Below, one piece after another: positions 1 to 7,807 of a stretch of 25,332 nt of DNA. Positions within the stretch are counted from its first letter, which is position 1, and each line of letters begins with the position of its first letter. A model generated the notes under the pieces. It saw only the letters and a list, made by a program, of their open reading frames with translations, did no database searches and was not told where the DNA came from. Source of the stretch: Desulfuromonadaceae bacterium. Its GTDB lineage: Bacteria; Desulfobacterota; Desulfuromonadia; Geobacterales; Pseudopelobacteraceae. The position numbers were made by a program, and so were the translations under genes. The stretch lies in the NCBI GenBank assembly GCA_028686145.1, contig JAQUCQ010000009.1, forward strand, positions 1-25,332. Direction: 5' to 3'.

Positions 1-1
1 C

Positions 2-916
2 TTCCATCCGATTATGGCTCTGATTGCAATCCAGCTGGTATGGATCACCGCTGTCGTGTTCTGGATCTACTGGTTTATCGGCAAACAGCGCGAGTTCCGT
101 GAACTGGCCGAAAAATACCGTCCTGAACTGCTTGGGCGAGGAGCCAACTGGCCAGTCATGGTGGAAGGCCTGGTCATGCTCGTGTTGATTCTGATCGGTG
201 TGTACGTGATCTTTGTTTACTGGAACCGCCAGTCAAACCTGTATCTGCAGCAGCGCAACATCATCTCGCAGGTGACTCATGAACTGAAATCCCCACTTGC
301 TTCCATCCAGCTCCACTTGGAGACGATCCGGCTGCGCAAGCCGTCTGAGGAACGGCTTGATTCTTTCGTCGGAACAATGCTGTCAGACACTGAACGCCTC
401 CATTATCTGATAAATAATCTGCTGATGGCCGCCCGGCTTGAGCAGCGCCGCAAGCTGTCCGAACGGCGACTGACCGATCTGACGCTGCTGGTTCGTGAAC
501 ATGTTGAACGAGAGCGAGCCACGCTGCCGCAAGGAGGAAGTATTTCATTCGAGGCACTGTCCTCACTAAAGGCAATGGTCGACCCTGAAGAGATGAGCAT
601 GGTGGTTCGCAACCTGTTTGAGAATGCAGTGCTCTATTCCCCGCAAGGCCTTGATATCTCGGTTCGACTGGTCAAAACCGGACCGTGGCTGTACCTTTCA
701 GTTCAAGACCAGGGCCGTGGACTTGAAAAGAAAGAACAAAAAAAAGTCTTCAACCGCTTCTATCGCGTCCAACCTCCGGGCGACAATGTACGCGGCACCG
801 GACTTGGTCTCTACATTGTAGAATCCGTAATCAAGGGATATGGCGGCACGGTCGGCGTGACAAGCGACGGGCCCGGCAAAGGCTGCACGTTTACCGTAAA
901 ATTGCCGGCGGCATGA
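2..916 (+). CDS. Membrane sensor histidine kinase (5' end probably outside the window)
   Basis: Sensor kinase that should autophosphorylate on His and pass the phosphate to the response regulator 10 bases downstream. Numbering from the ATG at 14: two hydrophobic segments (about 3-23 and 52-70) flank a loop of only about 28 residues, so there is no large periplasmic sensor domain. The H-box QVTHELKSP has phospho-acceptor His89. The ATPase domain shows an N-box (NLFENAVLYS, about 200-209), G1 DQGRG (232-236), F-box FNRFY (246-250) and G2 GTGLGL (261-266), so it looks intact. The frame stays open from base 2 to base 13, and the ATG at 14 has no ribosome binding site, so the true start probably lies just upstream of the window. 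Family assignment is firm; the signal sensed is unknown. Confidence 0.9.
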   Translation, partial: FHPIMALIAIQLVWITAVVFWIYWFIGKQREFRELAEKYRPELLGRGANWPVMVEGLVMLVLILIGVYVIFVYWNRQSNLYLQQRNIISQVTHELKSPLASIQLHLETIRLRKPSEERLDSFVGTMLSDTERLHYLINNLLMAARLEQRRKLSERRLTDLTLLVREHVERERATLPQGGSISFEALSSLKAMVDPEEMSMVVRNLFENAVLYSPQGLDISVRLVKTGPWLYLSVQDQGRGLEKKEQKKVFNRFYRVQPPGDNVRGTGLGLYIVESVIKGYGGTVGVTSDGPGKGCTFTVKLPAA

Positions 917-926
917 GGAGACAGAA

Positions 927-1634
927 ATGACTGACGATAAACCACACATTATGCTGGTAGAAGACGAAATTCATCTGGCACGCGGTATCTGTTTCAATCT
1001 GGAAGAAGAGGGGAACCGGGTCAGTCATTTTGAGACGGCCGAACGGGCGCTGGCAACACTGGAGATTGAACGCTTTGACCTGGTTATTCTTGATGTTATG
1101 CTTCCCGGCATGAATGGCTTTCAGGCGTGCCGTGCCATTAGAACACTCGATCCGCGTGTCCCTATTCTAATGCTGACCGCCCGCTCTGAAGATGCCGACC
1201 GGGTGGAAGGTCTGGAAAACGGTGCCGATGATTACCTTACCAAACCATTCAATTTGGTAGAATTTCTACTGCGTGTCAAAGGGATGTTGCGTCGTTCCTC
1301 ATGGTATCGCCCAGAACCGGTCGAAGAGGGATATCGCTTTGGCGACAATGAAGTGTTCCTGTTGTCTTACCGGGCCAGAACAGCTCAAGGGGAGATAGAC
1401 CTGACCGAGATGGAGGTAAGGGTACTGTCACTATTCTTCCAGAAAGAGGGCCAGGCCATCCATCGAAGCGACCTGCTGCAGTCCGTATGGGGTTATAGCA
1501 GCGACACCGAAACGAGAACATTGGATAACTTTATCGTCCGGCTCCGTAAATACTTCGAACCTGACCCCTCCCATCCGAAACATTTTCTGACCGTACGTGC
1601 GGTCGGTTATCGATTCAGTCGCGAAGGGGACTAG
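927..1634 (+). CDS. OmpR/PhoB-family response regulator
   Basis: DNA-binding response regulator of 235 residues, the usual length for the family. The N-terminal receiver has the acidic pair Glu12-Asp13, phospho-acceptor Asp56 in DLVILDVMLPG, Thr84 and the conserved Lys106 in LTKPF. A winged-helix output domain fills roughly 130-232, with the typical ending VRAVGYRFS. GAGGAGA lies upstream of the ATG and overlaps the kinase stop, so the pair is probably co-transcribed and translationally coupled. The gene ends only 6 bases from the convergent cytochrome gene, with no terminator hairpin between them. Its target genes cannot be told from sequence; the adjacent diheme cytochrome is one candidate, which is only a guess from position. 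Confidence 0.93.
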   Translation: MTDDKPHIMLVEDEIHLARGICFNLEEEGNRVSHFETAERALATLEIERFDLVILDVMLPGMNGFQACRAIRTLDPRVPILMLTARSEDADRVEGLENGADDYLTKPFNLVEFLLRVKGMLRRSSWYRPEPVEEGYRFGDNEVFLLSYRARTAQGEIDLTEMEVRVLSLFFQKEGQAIHRSDLLQSVWGYSSDTETRTLDNFIVRLRKYFEPDPSHPKHFLTVRAVGYRFSREGD

Positions 1635-1640
1635 TGAATA

Positions 1641-1973
1641 TTAGTGATGAAAGCGTCCTTTCCGTCCTTTATGAGCAGGCGAAGGGGACTTGTGGCAATC
1701 AAAGCAGGCCAATTCATCCACTTTTTTAGCTTCAAGCGGAGACTCCTGCCCTCCCAAATTTGGCAAGTTATATTCGGGGGTCTGGAAGGAAAGACGTCCG
1801 CGCTCGTCCGCCACTGTGGCCGGTTTATATTCTGCCTGCCAGTTGGAGCTGATGGCCACGGTGTGGCACTGGTCGCAGCCTCCCGGTGGAGGAATGCTTC
1901 TCCATGCGGTGAACATGGCACAACCGCTGATGGCCACAATACATCCGGAAAGAAGTAAAAATGCATATTTCAT
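1641..1973 (-). CDS. Small diheme c-type cytochrome, predicted lipoprotein
   Basis: Predicted exported electron carrier of 110 residues. It begins with a short signal peptide ending in a lipobox (AISGC, lipidated Cys18), so it should be anchored to a membrane outside the cytoplasm. Two CXXCH heme-c motifs are visible, CDQCH at 33-37 and CFDCH at 90-94. The His-rich tail (AHKGRKGRFHH) could supply distal heme ligands. The start was placed at the ATG at 1973 because GAGGAG sits 8 bases upstream; a longer reading from GTG at 1988 would absorb that site. The gene is 98 bases downstream of tatD and convergent with the two-component genes. Small multiheme lipoproteins are typical of metal-reducing Geobacter relatives. 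The electron partner is unknown and I do not recognise a named family. Confidence 0.82.
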   Translation of the reverse strand: MKYAFLLLSGCIVAISGCAMFTAWRSIPPPGGCDQCHTVAISSNWQAEYKPATVADERGRLSFQTPEYNLPNLGGQESPLEAKKVDELACFDCHKSPSPAHKGRKGRFHH

Positions 1974-2071
1974 GGCGTCGCTCCTCACTATTGAGAGATA
2001 TCATTTTCTGTGTTTTTTGTGAAGGCCCATACTGTCGGAATAGTACCACAGCACCCGCCTAAAATACAGTT

Positions 2072-2890
2072 TCAAGCAGAACCGCTTGCCAGCCGCAGGA
2101 TGCGCCGGACATTGTCTGTGGTAATTCGAGCAACATCTTCCAGTGGAATTCCCCTGATTTCCGCGACACGCTGTGCGGTTTCCATTATCCAGGCAGGCCG
2201 GTTGAAAACTCCGCGATACCGCTGTGGCGTCATATCGGGGGCGTCGGTTTCCAGCACCAGATGCTCCAGCGGGACCTCCCTGGCTATGCGCAGCGGCTTG
2301 ACGGCATTATTCCAGGTAACAGTTCCAGAAATCGAGATGGCAAAACCGAGTCGAACAAATTCCCGGGCCATTTCCGGAGAACCGGAGAAGGCATGCATGA
2401 TCCCTCCCACCTGATGAGCACGCTCTTCGCGAAGAATTGCTGCTACCCTCTGAAAAGCCCGCCGGCAATGAATCAACACCGGTAAACCGCAGGTAACGGC
2501 CATGCGAAGTTGTTCCCGGAAGGCCCGCTCTTGTGCCACCAAAGAAACCTCATACGCAGGATCAAGGCCGGTTTCACCGATTGCAACCCCCTGAACGGCA
2601 CATTTCAGCAAGTGGTCACAAACCTGATCATTCATAGATTCAGCATGCATCGGGTGGATGCCGAATGCCGGCATAATTCGGGAGTGTTCCACCGCCAGCG
2701 CGGATATTCGGGGCCACCCCTCCGGATGCACTCCGGGGACGACAAATCCGTGCACTCCTGCCGCATAGGCTTCCTGCAGAATATGCGGCAATCCTGATTT
2801 AAGAGGTTCCAGATCAAGATGACAGTGGCTGTCGATCAAGTATCCGTCAGAGCCAATATACTCATGCGGACATTTCTGCCTATACGGCAT
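2072..2890 (-). CDS. tatD: TatD-family metal-dependent hydrolase (putative DNase)
   Basis: Amidohydrolase-fold protein of about 272 residues; characterised TatD proteins are metal-dependent 3'-5' exonucleases. Metal-site residues are present in order: HxH in IDSHCHLD (His22, His24), Glu106 in GETGLD, His141 in LIHCRRA, His166 in MHAFSGS and Asp216 in ETDAPD. The ATG at 2890 lies 5 bases after the cardiolipin synthase stop, which suggests coupled translation. The start is uncertain: family members usually begin just before the first HxH motif, so a TTG about 17 codons further in is possible, as is the upstream GTG at 2908 that overlaps the previous gene. Function is certain at the family level; the physiological substrate is not. 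Confidence 0.9.
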   Translation of the reverse strand: MPYRQKCPHEYIGSDGYLIDSHCHLDLEPLKSGLPHILQEAYAAGVHGFVVPGVHPEGWPRISALAVEHSRIMPAFGIHPMHAESMNDQVCDHLLKCAVQGVAIGETGLDPAYEVSLVAQERAFREQLRMAVTCGLPVLIHCRRAFQRVAAILREERAHQVGGIMHAFSGSPEMAREFVRLGFAISISGTVTWNNAVKPLRIAREVPLEHLVLETDAPDMTPQRYRGVFNRPAWIMETAQRVAEIRGIPLEDVARITTDNVRRILRLASGSA

Positions 2891-2895
2891 GAGAC

Positions 2896-4092
2896 TCACA
2901 AAAACCACCCGAACAGGCTGACTACCCGCTCCATGTTCCGGATCAATCCTCCCCGTCGTTCGTGGACATCCAACTCCACCGAACGGGCGCCATCAATTTC
3001 TTCCACCAGCAGCGCCCGTACCTGTCCACCAAACTGCACGTTAGCAACCAGGCAGTTGATCTCGAAGTTGCGATGGAAACTGCGCTGATCGAGGTTAGCT
3101 GAACCGATGACGGTTCGCTCGGCATCAATCACCATAACCTTGGCATGAAGAATTTCACGATCCAGTTCATATATTTCAACCCCGCCCTTCAACAGCGTTG
3201 CGTATGAACTCCTGCCGAGCAAAAGCACAAGCGGCACATCACTGCGGGCAGGCAACAACAAGCGCACCCGCACCCCCCGACGCACAGCCCGCAACAGGGA
3301 GCGGATAATGCGGGGGCCTGGCACGAAGTACGGCGTTGCAATCAGGATTTCTTCGGCAGCAGCAGCAATATTTACCTGAAATGCCTCACGGATATAGGAC
3401 CTTCGCTGACGCGGGCCGCCACTAATGATAGTGACGGCGGCATCGCCGACCTTATTTTCTGGGCAGCTCGGCCGTTCAGGCGCAACCCGCACAGGAGTTC
3501 CGTATACGTCACCGTTCCAGGTGGCCTCGAATATTGCCGCCAATTCACACACCGCCTCCCCCCGGATACTGAACCCCAAATCCCGGAAACTCTGCCGATT
3601 TGCCACACAGCCGGCATACTCGTCACCGATGTTAAACCCCCCGAGAAAAGCCAGCGTACCGTCAATAACCATCATTTTGCGATGATCCCGTGCATCGAAC
3701 CAGTACAGAGCACGGGTGAAAGAAGGGACATTGAAGGCGAACAACCTGATACCGCTTTTGGAAAGTTTTTTGAAATAGGAGGAAGGAGTGTCAAGGCACC
3801 CAATATAATCGTAGATCAACCTGACGGTGACGCCACGTTGTACGGCTGCGGTTAATTCCCGTGCCAGCTCGGTGCCGATACGATCATTATGAATGAGGTA
3901 GTATTCCAGCAGGATTGTATGTTCTGCAGCACGGATGCCGGCGAAGAAAGCTTGGAAAAATTGTCGCCCATCCTGAAAAAGTTCAACACCGTTATGGCGG
4001 TGGATGACCGGCAGTTCCAGCGGGCGCAGCCGTTTCAGCAAGCGTATAAACCTGGGAAGTCGATTCTTATGCGTGAAATGATTGCTACGCAT
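2896..4092 (-). CDS. clsB: Cardiolipin synthase, ClsB-like phospholipase D family
   Basis: Phospholipase-D superfamily enzyme of 398 residues, expected to make cardiolipin at the inner membrane by transferring a phosphatidyl group. Two HKD motifs are intact: HRKMMVIDG (His137, Lys139, Asp144) followed by LGGFN, and LHAKVMVIDAERTVIGSANLD (His316, Lys318, Asp323). There are no N-terminal transmembrane helices; the N-terminus is basic (RLPRFIRLLKRLRP), which matches the soluble/peripheral ClsB type rather than ClsA. The gene sits 14 bases after the FAH-family hydrolase and 5 bases before tatD on the same strand. The ribosome binding site upstream of the ATG is weak. The symbol is by resemblance; a ClsC-like or general PLD role is possible. 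Confidence 0.88.
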   Translation of the reverse strand: MRSNHFTHKNRLPRFIRLLKRLRPLELPVIHRHNGVELFQDGRQFFQAFFAGIRAAEHTILLEYYLIHNDRIGTELARELTAAVQRGVTVRLIYDYIGCLDTPSSYFKKLSKSGIRLFAFNVPSFTRALYWFDARDHRKMMVIDGTLAFLGGFNIGDEYAGCVANRQSFRDLGFSIRGEAVCELAAIFEATWNGDVYGTPVRVAPERPSCPENKVGDAAVTIISGGPRQRRSYIREAFQVNIAAAAEEILIATPYFVPGPRIIRSLLRAVRRGVRVRLLLPARSDVPLVLLLGRSSYATLLKGGVEIYELDREILHAKVMVIDAERTVIGSANLDQRSFHRNFEINCLVANVQFGGQVRALLVEEIDGARSVELDVHERRGGLIRNMERVVSLFGWFL

Positions 4093-4106
4093 TTATTTTC
4101 GTTACG

Positions 4107-4763
4107 CTATGCAACCGGTATCGTTAAACGCCCAACAGCCTCGATCTCTGCGGTCATCACGTCACCGGCACGCACCTGACCGACTCCGGCCGGCGTACCG
4201 GTCAGAATAACGTCGCCCGGCTCCAGGGTAAAAATGCCGGTGATATGGGCGATAATCTCCGGTATGCGGTTTATCATATCAGAGGAGCAGCCTTCCTGGT
4301 GACCCTCACCATTAACCGCGAGTTTAAGATTCAGATTATGCGGATCGGGCACCGTCCCGGCCGGGACAAAATCGGACAGCGGGCAGGAGGTGTCAAAACC
4401 TTTGGCAATCTCCCACGGAAGACCCTTGGCTTTCAGATGATTCTGCACATCGCGCAGCGTCATATCTATGCCAACGCCGTAGCCGGCAACATACTCAAAG
4501 GCCTTCTCTGCCGAAACCGCCCGGCACTGTTTCCCGATCAAAACCGCCAGCTCGACTTCGTAATGGCACTCCTGCGAATATGAAGGTATCCGCACCGTAT
4601 CCCCATTGCCAATTACTGCCGAAGCCGGTTTCATGAACAAGACCGGCGCCACAGGGGTCTCGTTACCCAGCTCCCTCGCGTGCTCGGCATAGTTGCGCGC
4701 CAGGCAGACAATTTTGCCGATAGATATTTCTCTATTTGTTCCGATAAGTTTCCGTGTTGTCAT
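4107..4763 (-). CDS. Fumarylacetoacetate hydrolase (FAH) family protein
   Basis: FAH-superfamily enzyme of 218 residues, near the length of fumarylpyruvate/acylpyruvate hydrolases and oxaloacetate tautomerases or decarboxylases (FAHD1-like). Metal ligands are recognisable: HYEVELAVLIGK with Glu69 and Glu71, and Asp100 in GVGIDMTLRD. Also seen are the conserved KGFDTSCP and the C-terminal ILTGTPAGVG. The N-terminal KIVCLARNYAEHA matches the substrate-side motif. The ATG overlaps the gpmI stop by four bases (ATGA) and GGGGAGAG lies upstream, so translation is probably coupled to gpmI. Linkage to a glycolytic gene would suit a role in clearing oxaloacetate or acylpyruvates, but that is inference; the substrate cannot be assigned. 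Confidence 0.88.
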   Translation of the reverse strand: MTTRKLIGTNREISIGKIVCLARNYAEHARELGNETPVAPVLFMKPASAVIGNGDTVRIPSYSQECHYEVELAVLIGKQCRAVSAEKAFEYVAGYGVGIDMTLRDVQNHLKAKGLPWEIAKGFDTSCPLSDFVPAGTVPDPHNLNLKLAVNGEGHQEGCSSDMINRIPEIIAHITGIFTLEPGDVILTGTPAGVGQVRAGDVMTAEIEAVGRLTIPVA

Positions 4764-6280
4764 AACAGACTCTCCCCACTCATCTCCACCGGTTGCGCCA
4801 ATCCCAGAATCTTCAACATGGTCGGGGCAATATCGGCAAGCCGTCCTCCTTCACGCAAAACAACACCTTTGCGGCTATCATCCACCAGTACCAACCAGAC
4901 CGGATTAGTGGTGTGGGCAGTGAACGGTTTGCCGTTTTCATCCTGCATCTGTTCGGCATTGCCATGGTCGGCAGTAATCAACACCGTACCACCCATACCT
5001 AGCACCGTGGCAACGACCCGTCCGGCACAGGCATCAACCGCCTCTACCGCCTTGATTGCCGCCGCCTCGATCCCAGTATGACCGACCATGTCGCAGTTGG
5101 CAAAATTGAGAATGATGACGTCGTATGTGCCGCTCTCCAGCCGTGCCAGCAACTCCTCTGTCACCTTAAAGGCGCTCATCTCCGGCTTCTGGTCGTAGGT
5201 GGCAACATCTTTCGGTGACGGGATCAGCGCGCGGTCCTCGCCCGGAAAGGGGATTTCCACTCCTCCATTAAAGAAAAAAGTAACGTGAGCGTATTTCTCG
5301 GTTTCGGCAATGCGCAGCTGCTTCAGTCCCGCATCGGCCAATACGCCCCCCAGGATATTCGTCAACTCCGTGGAGGCAAATGCAATCGGCAATCCGAAGG
5401 TTGCATCGTATTCAGTCAGGCATACATAGCCTGCCAATTTCGGCCGTTTCCTGCGGTCGAAACCGTCAAAATCATCAAGCGCGATAGCCCGGGTAATTTC
5501 ACGAGCCCGGTCGGAGCGGAAGTTGAAAAAGATAAAACCGTCGCCATCATCCAGCGTGGCATTTTTGGCCACCACAACCGGTACGACAAATTCATCATGT
5601 ACCCCGGCGGCATAGCTCTGCTGAATCGCCTCTTTTGCGGAGGCTTGTGACTCCCCTTCACCACAGACGATCGCATTATAGGCTTTCTCCACCCTGTCCC
5701 AGCGGTTGTCACGGTCCATGGCATAATAGCGCCCCATCACCGTGGCGATTTTTCCGACGCCAATCCGTACAATCTCCGCCTCCAATTGCGCCAGATAATC
5801 GGCACCGCTCTGTGGCGGCGTATCACGGCCATCCAGCAGGCAGTGCACGAAGACCTCTGTTACGTTTTCCCGCTTGGCCAATTCCAGCAGGGCATACAAA
5901 TGGGAGTTGTGGGAGTGCACCCCCCCGTCAGAGAGCAAGCCGGAAAGATGCAACCTCCCACCGGACGCTTTAACTTTGGCGATGCAGTCAAGCAAGATAG
6001 GGTTGGCAAAGAAGTCACCATCCAGAATGGATTTGGTGACACGGGTCAGTTCCTGATAGACAATCCGGCCGGCCCCCAGATTCAGGTGACCTACCTCTGA
6101 GTTCCCCATCTGTCCCTCTGGTAGACCGACCGCCATACCTGAAGTGAGGATCGTGGCATGTGGATATTCACTGAGATATTTTGTCAGATTGGGAGTTTTT
6201 GCCAGGGCAACGGCATTGTGGGCGGAATTCGGGTTGATCCCCCAGCCGTCAAGGATCATCAGAAGCAGTGGTTTTTTCAT
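4760..6280 (-). CDS. gpmI: 2,3-bisphosphoglycerate-independent phosphoglycerate mutase
   Basis: Interconverts 3- and 2-phosphoglycerate in glycolysis and gluconeogenesis without bisphosphoglycerate, using two Mn ions and a phosphoserine. The protein has 506 residues, normal for the family. The alkaline-phosphatase-fold motifs are complete: LLMILDGWG (Asp11), the catalytic serine in MGNSEVGHLNLG (Ser61), HCLLDGRDTPP, FFNFRSDRAREI, NFANCDMVGHTG and LITADHGNAEQM. The start was set at ATG 6280, preceded by AAGGGCG; a TTG at 6301 overlapping rlmH would only add seven unconserved residues. It follows rlmH by 17 bases and overlaps the FAH gene by four bases. Confidence 0.97.
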   Translation of the reverse strand: MKKPLLLMILDGWGINPNSAHNAVALAKTPNLTKYLSEYPHATILTSGMAVGLPEGQMGNSEVGHLNLGAGRIVYQELTRVTKSILDGDFFANPILLDCIAKVKASGGRLHLSGLLSDGGVHSHNSHLYALLELAKRENVTEVFVHCLLDGRDTPPQSGADYLAQLEAEIVRIGVGKIATVMGRYYAMDRDNRWDRVEKAYNAIVCGEGESQASAKEAIQQSYAAGVHDEFVVPVVVAKNATLDDGDGFIFFNFRSDRAREITRAIALDDFDGFDRRKRPKLAGYVCLTEYDATFGLPIAFASTELTNILGGVLADAGLKQLRIAETEKYAHVTFFFNGGVEIPFPGEDRALIPSPKDVATYDQKPEMSAFKVTEELLARLESGTYDVIILNFANCDMVGHTGIEAAAIKAVEAVDACAGRVVATVLGMGGTVLITADHGNAEQMQDENGKPFTAHTTNPVWLVLVDDSRKGVVLREGGRLADIAPTMLKILGLAQPVEMSGESLL

Positions 6281-6297
6281 GGGTACGCCCTTTCGGA

Positions 6298-6756
6298 TCA
6301 ATGATGATACGGCTCTTTGTTCAGGATAGTAAACGCCCGGTAAATCTGCTCCAGCAGGAAGGCCCTCACCATCTGGTGAGTGAAAGTCATTTTTGACAAC
6401 GACAACAATTTACCACGCCGGCGGAATTCTTCAGAGAAACCGTAGGCACCGCCAATGGCAAAGATCAGTTCGCCGGTACCGCTGTCACGCTGTTTGCCGA
6501 CAAAAGCCGCCAATCCGGGAGAGTCCATCTGTTCGCCCCGTTCATCCAGCAAAACTAGGGTCGCGCCGGATGGAATCTGCTTCTCCAACCGTTCGCATTC
6601 CCGGCGGCGCATTTCCTCGGCAACGGCCCCCTTTTCGTCTCGGATATCGATCAGCTCCAGTGGTGAGTAGCGCAGGATGCGACCTGCATATTCGCTGATC
6701 GCATCCTTTACCCACGGGTCACGGCTTTTTCCGACCCAGAGTACCTTGATTTTCAA
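6298..6756 (-). CDS. rlmH: 23S rRNA (pseudouridine1915-N3)-methyltransferase RlmH
   Basis: SPOUT-class methyltransferase that methylates pseudouridine 1915 in helix 69 of 23S rRNA on assembled ribosomes. The 152 residues match the family length. The knotted SAM-binding region is visible as FAIGGAYGF (about 99-107), followed by SLSKMTFTHQMVRAFLLEQ and the invariant ending KEPYHH. Translation seems to begin at a TTG (6756) that overlaps the rsfS stop as TTGA; AAGGAAG lies nine bases upstream, inside the end of rsfS. The pairing with rsfS is widely conserved and links ribosome maturation with silencing. Confidence 0.96.
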   Translation of the reverse strand: MKIKVLWVGKSRDPWVKDAISEYAGRILRYSPLELIDIRDEKGAVAEEMRRRECERLEKQIPSGATLVLLDERGEQMDSPGLAAFVGKQRDSGTGELIFAIGGAYGFSEEFRRRGKLLSLSKMTFTHQMVRAFLLEQIYRAFTILNKEPYHH

Positions 6757-7166
6757 AAATCGGCTTCCTTGCGGCTTGCTTTGATTTCAGGCGGCAGTTC
6801 AAGTTCGGGCGCCATGCCCCATAGACCGTCCAGATCATAATAACGACGGATCTGGTCATGGAAGATATGCACCAGCACATCACCATAATCCATGACAATC
6901 CATTTGCCGTCAACAGCACCTTCAATATCGTTGATTTTGCCGTATTTTTTCAATCCGGTACGGATATTGTCAGCAATGGCCTGGTTCTGTTTGTCCGATG
7001 AACCGGAAATGATCACCATATAATCGGCAATCGACGAGACCCGGGAGATATCACGAACACAGATATCATATGCTTTTTTGTCATAGGCCAACTCGGCGCA
7101 TTTAAGTGCCCGTTCAGCCGGGGTCAAGGTCGTTTTTTCAGCAGTTTCCGTTTTTTTTACTGGCAT
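6753..7166 (-). CDS. rsfS: Ribosomal silencing factor RsfS
   Basis: RsfS (YbeB/DUF143 family) binds ribosomal protein uL14 and blocks joining of the 30S and 50S subunits when nutrients are scarce. The protein has 137 residues with a charged N-terminal extension (MPVKKTETAEKTT). The family core is clear: DISRVSSIADYMVIISGSSDKQ, then DGKWIVMDYGDVLVHIFH and YYDLDGLWG. The ATG at 7166 lies within the last codons of nadD (10-base overlap), with AAAGGAT just upstream. The nadD-rsfS-rlmH order is the common bacterial arrangement. Confidence 0.96.
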   Translation of the reverse strand: MPVKKTETAEKTTLTPAERALKCAELAYDKKAYDICVRDISRVSSIADYMVIISGSSDKQNQAIADNIRTGLKKYGKINDIEGAVDGKWIVMDYGDVLVHIFHDQIRRYYDLDGLWGMAPELELPPEIKASRKEADF

Positions 7167-7807
7167 TTGTTGTAGATCCTTTGATGCGAAATGTATGCGG
7201 CTACGTCAGGTGGTACATAGTGAGTTATATCATTTCCAGCCGCGGCACGCCGGCGGATTTCAGTTGATGAGATATCCAGCGGTGAGCCAGTGATAAAGTA
7301 GATCATGTTGCCCGACTCATGCGTCAGGCGACCGGATTCCCTGTCTAAAACAAATGATCCCCTGACGGCAGCAGAGAGAGATTCAAGGGGGGTGATAACC
7401 GGACACCCGGGACGCTGGACGACGATCAGATTACACAAGCTGAATATTTCGGTGTAGCGATGCCACGTGCCTAACTCCAGAAACGAATCGCCACCAATGA
7501 TAAAAAACAGTTCATCATCCGGACACCGTTCCCGAAAAGTCCGGATTGTATCGATGGAATATGACTTGCCGCCACGTTCCGCCTCAATTGTTGACATCGC
7601 AAAATCTTGCTTCCCGGCAATAGCCATACTGACCATCAAGGAGCGCTTTTCAAATGAAACGTCGCCTGCCACAAGTTTATGCGGTGGATCAGCGGCCGGA
7701 ATAAAAACAACCCTGTCGAGCAGGCATGCAGCCTGGGCCTCTCCGGCAATGCGTAGATGGGCATTGTGAACCGGATTGAAACTTCCCCCCAACAAGCCGA
7801 TTCTCAT
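7157..7807 (-). CDS. nadD: Nicotinate-nucleotide adenylyltransferase
   Basis: Transfers AMP from ATP to nicotinic acid mononucleotide, giving deamido-NAD in NAD biosynthesis. The 216-residue protein has the nucleotidyltransferase signature GGSFNPVHNAH (about 7-17), a GGDSFLELGTWHRY segment typical of NadD, and the C-terminal ISSTEIRRR motif. Its ATG overlaps the stop of the MshEN protein gene by four bases (ATGA), and its 3' end overlaps rsfS by ten bases, so translation of the three genes is probably linked. Confidence 0.96.
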   Translation of the reverse strand: MRIGLLGGSFNPVHNAHLRIAGEAQAACLLDRVVFIPAADPPHKLVAGDVSFEKRSLMVSMAIAGKQDFAMSTIEAERGGKSYSIDTIRTFRERCPDDELFFIIGGDSFLELGTWHRYTEIFSLCNLIVVQRPGCPVITPLESLSAAVRGSFVLDRESGRLTHESGNMIYFITGSPLDISSTEIRRRAAAGNDITHYVPPDVAAYISHQRIYNKCQ

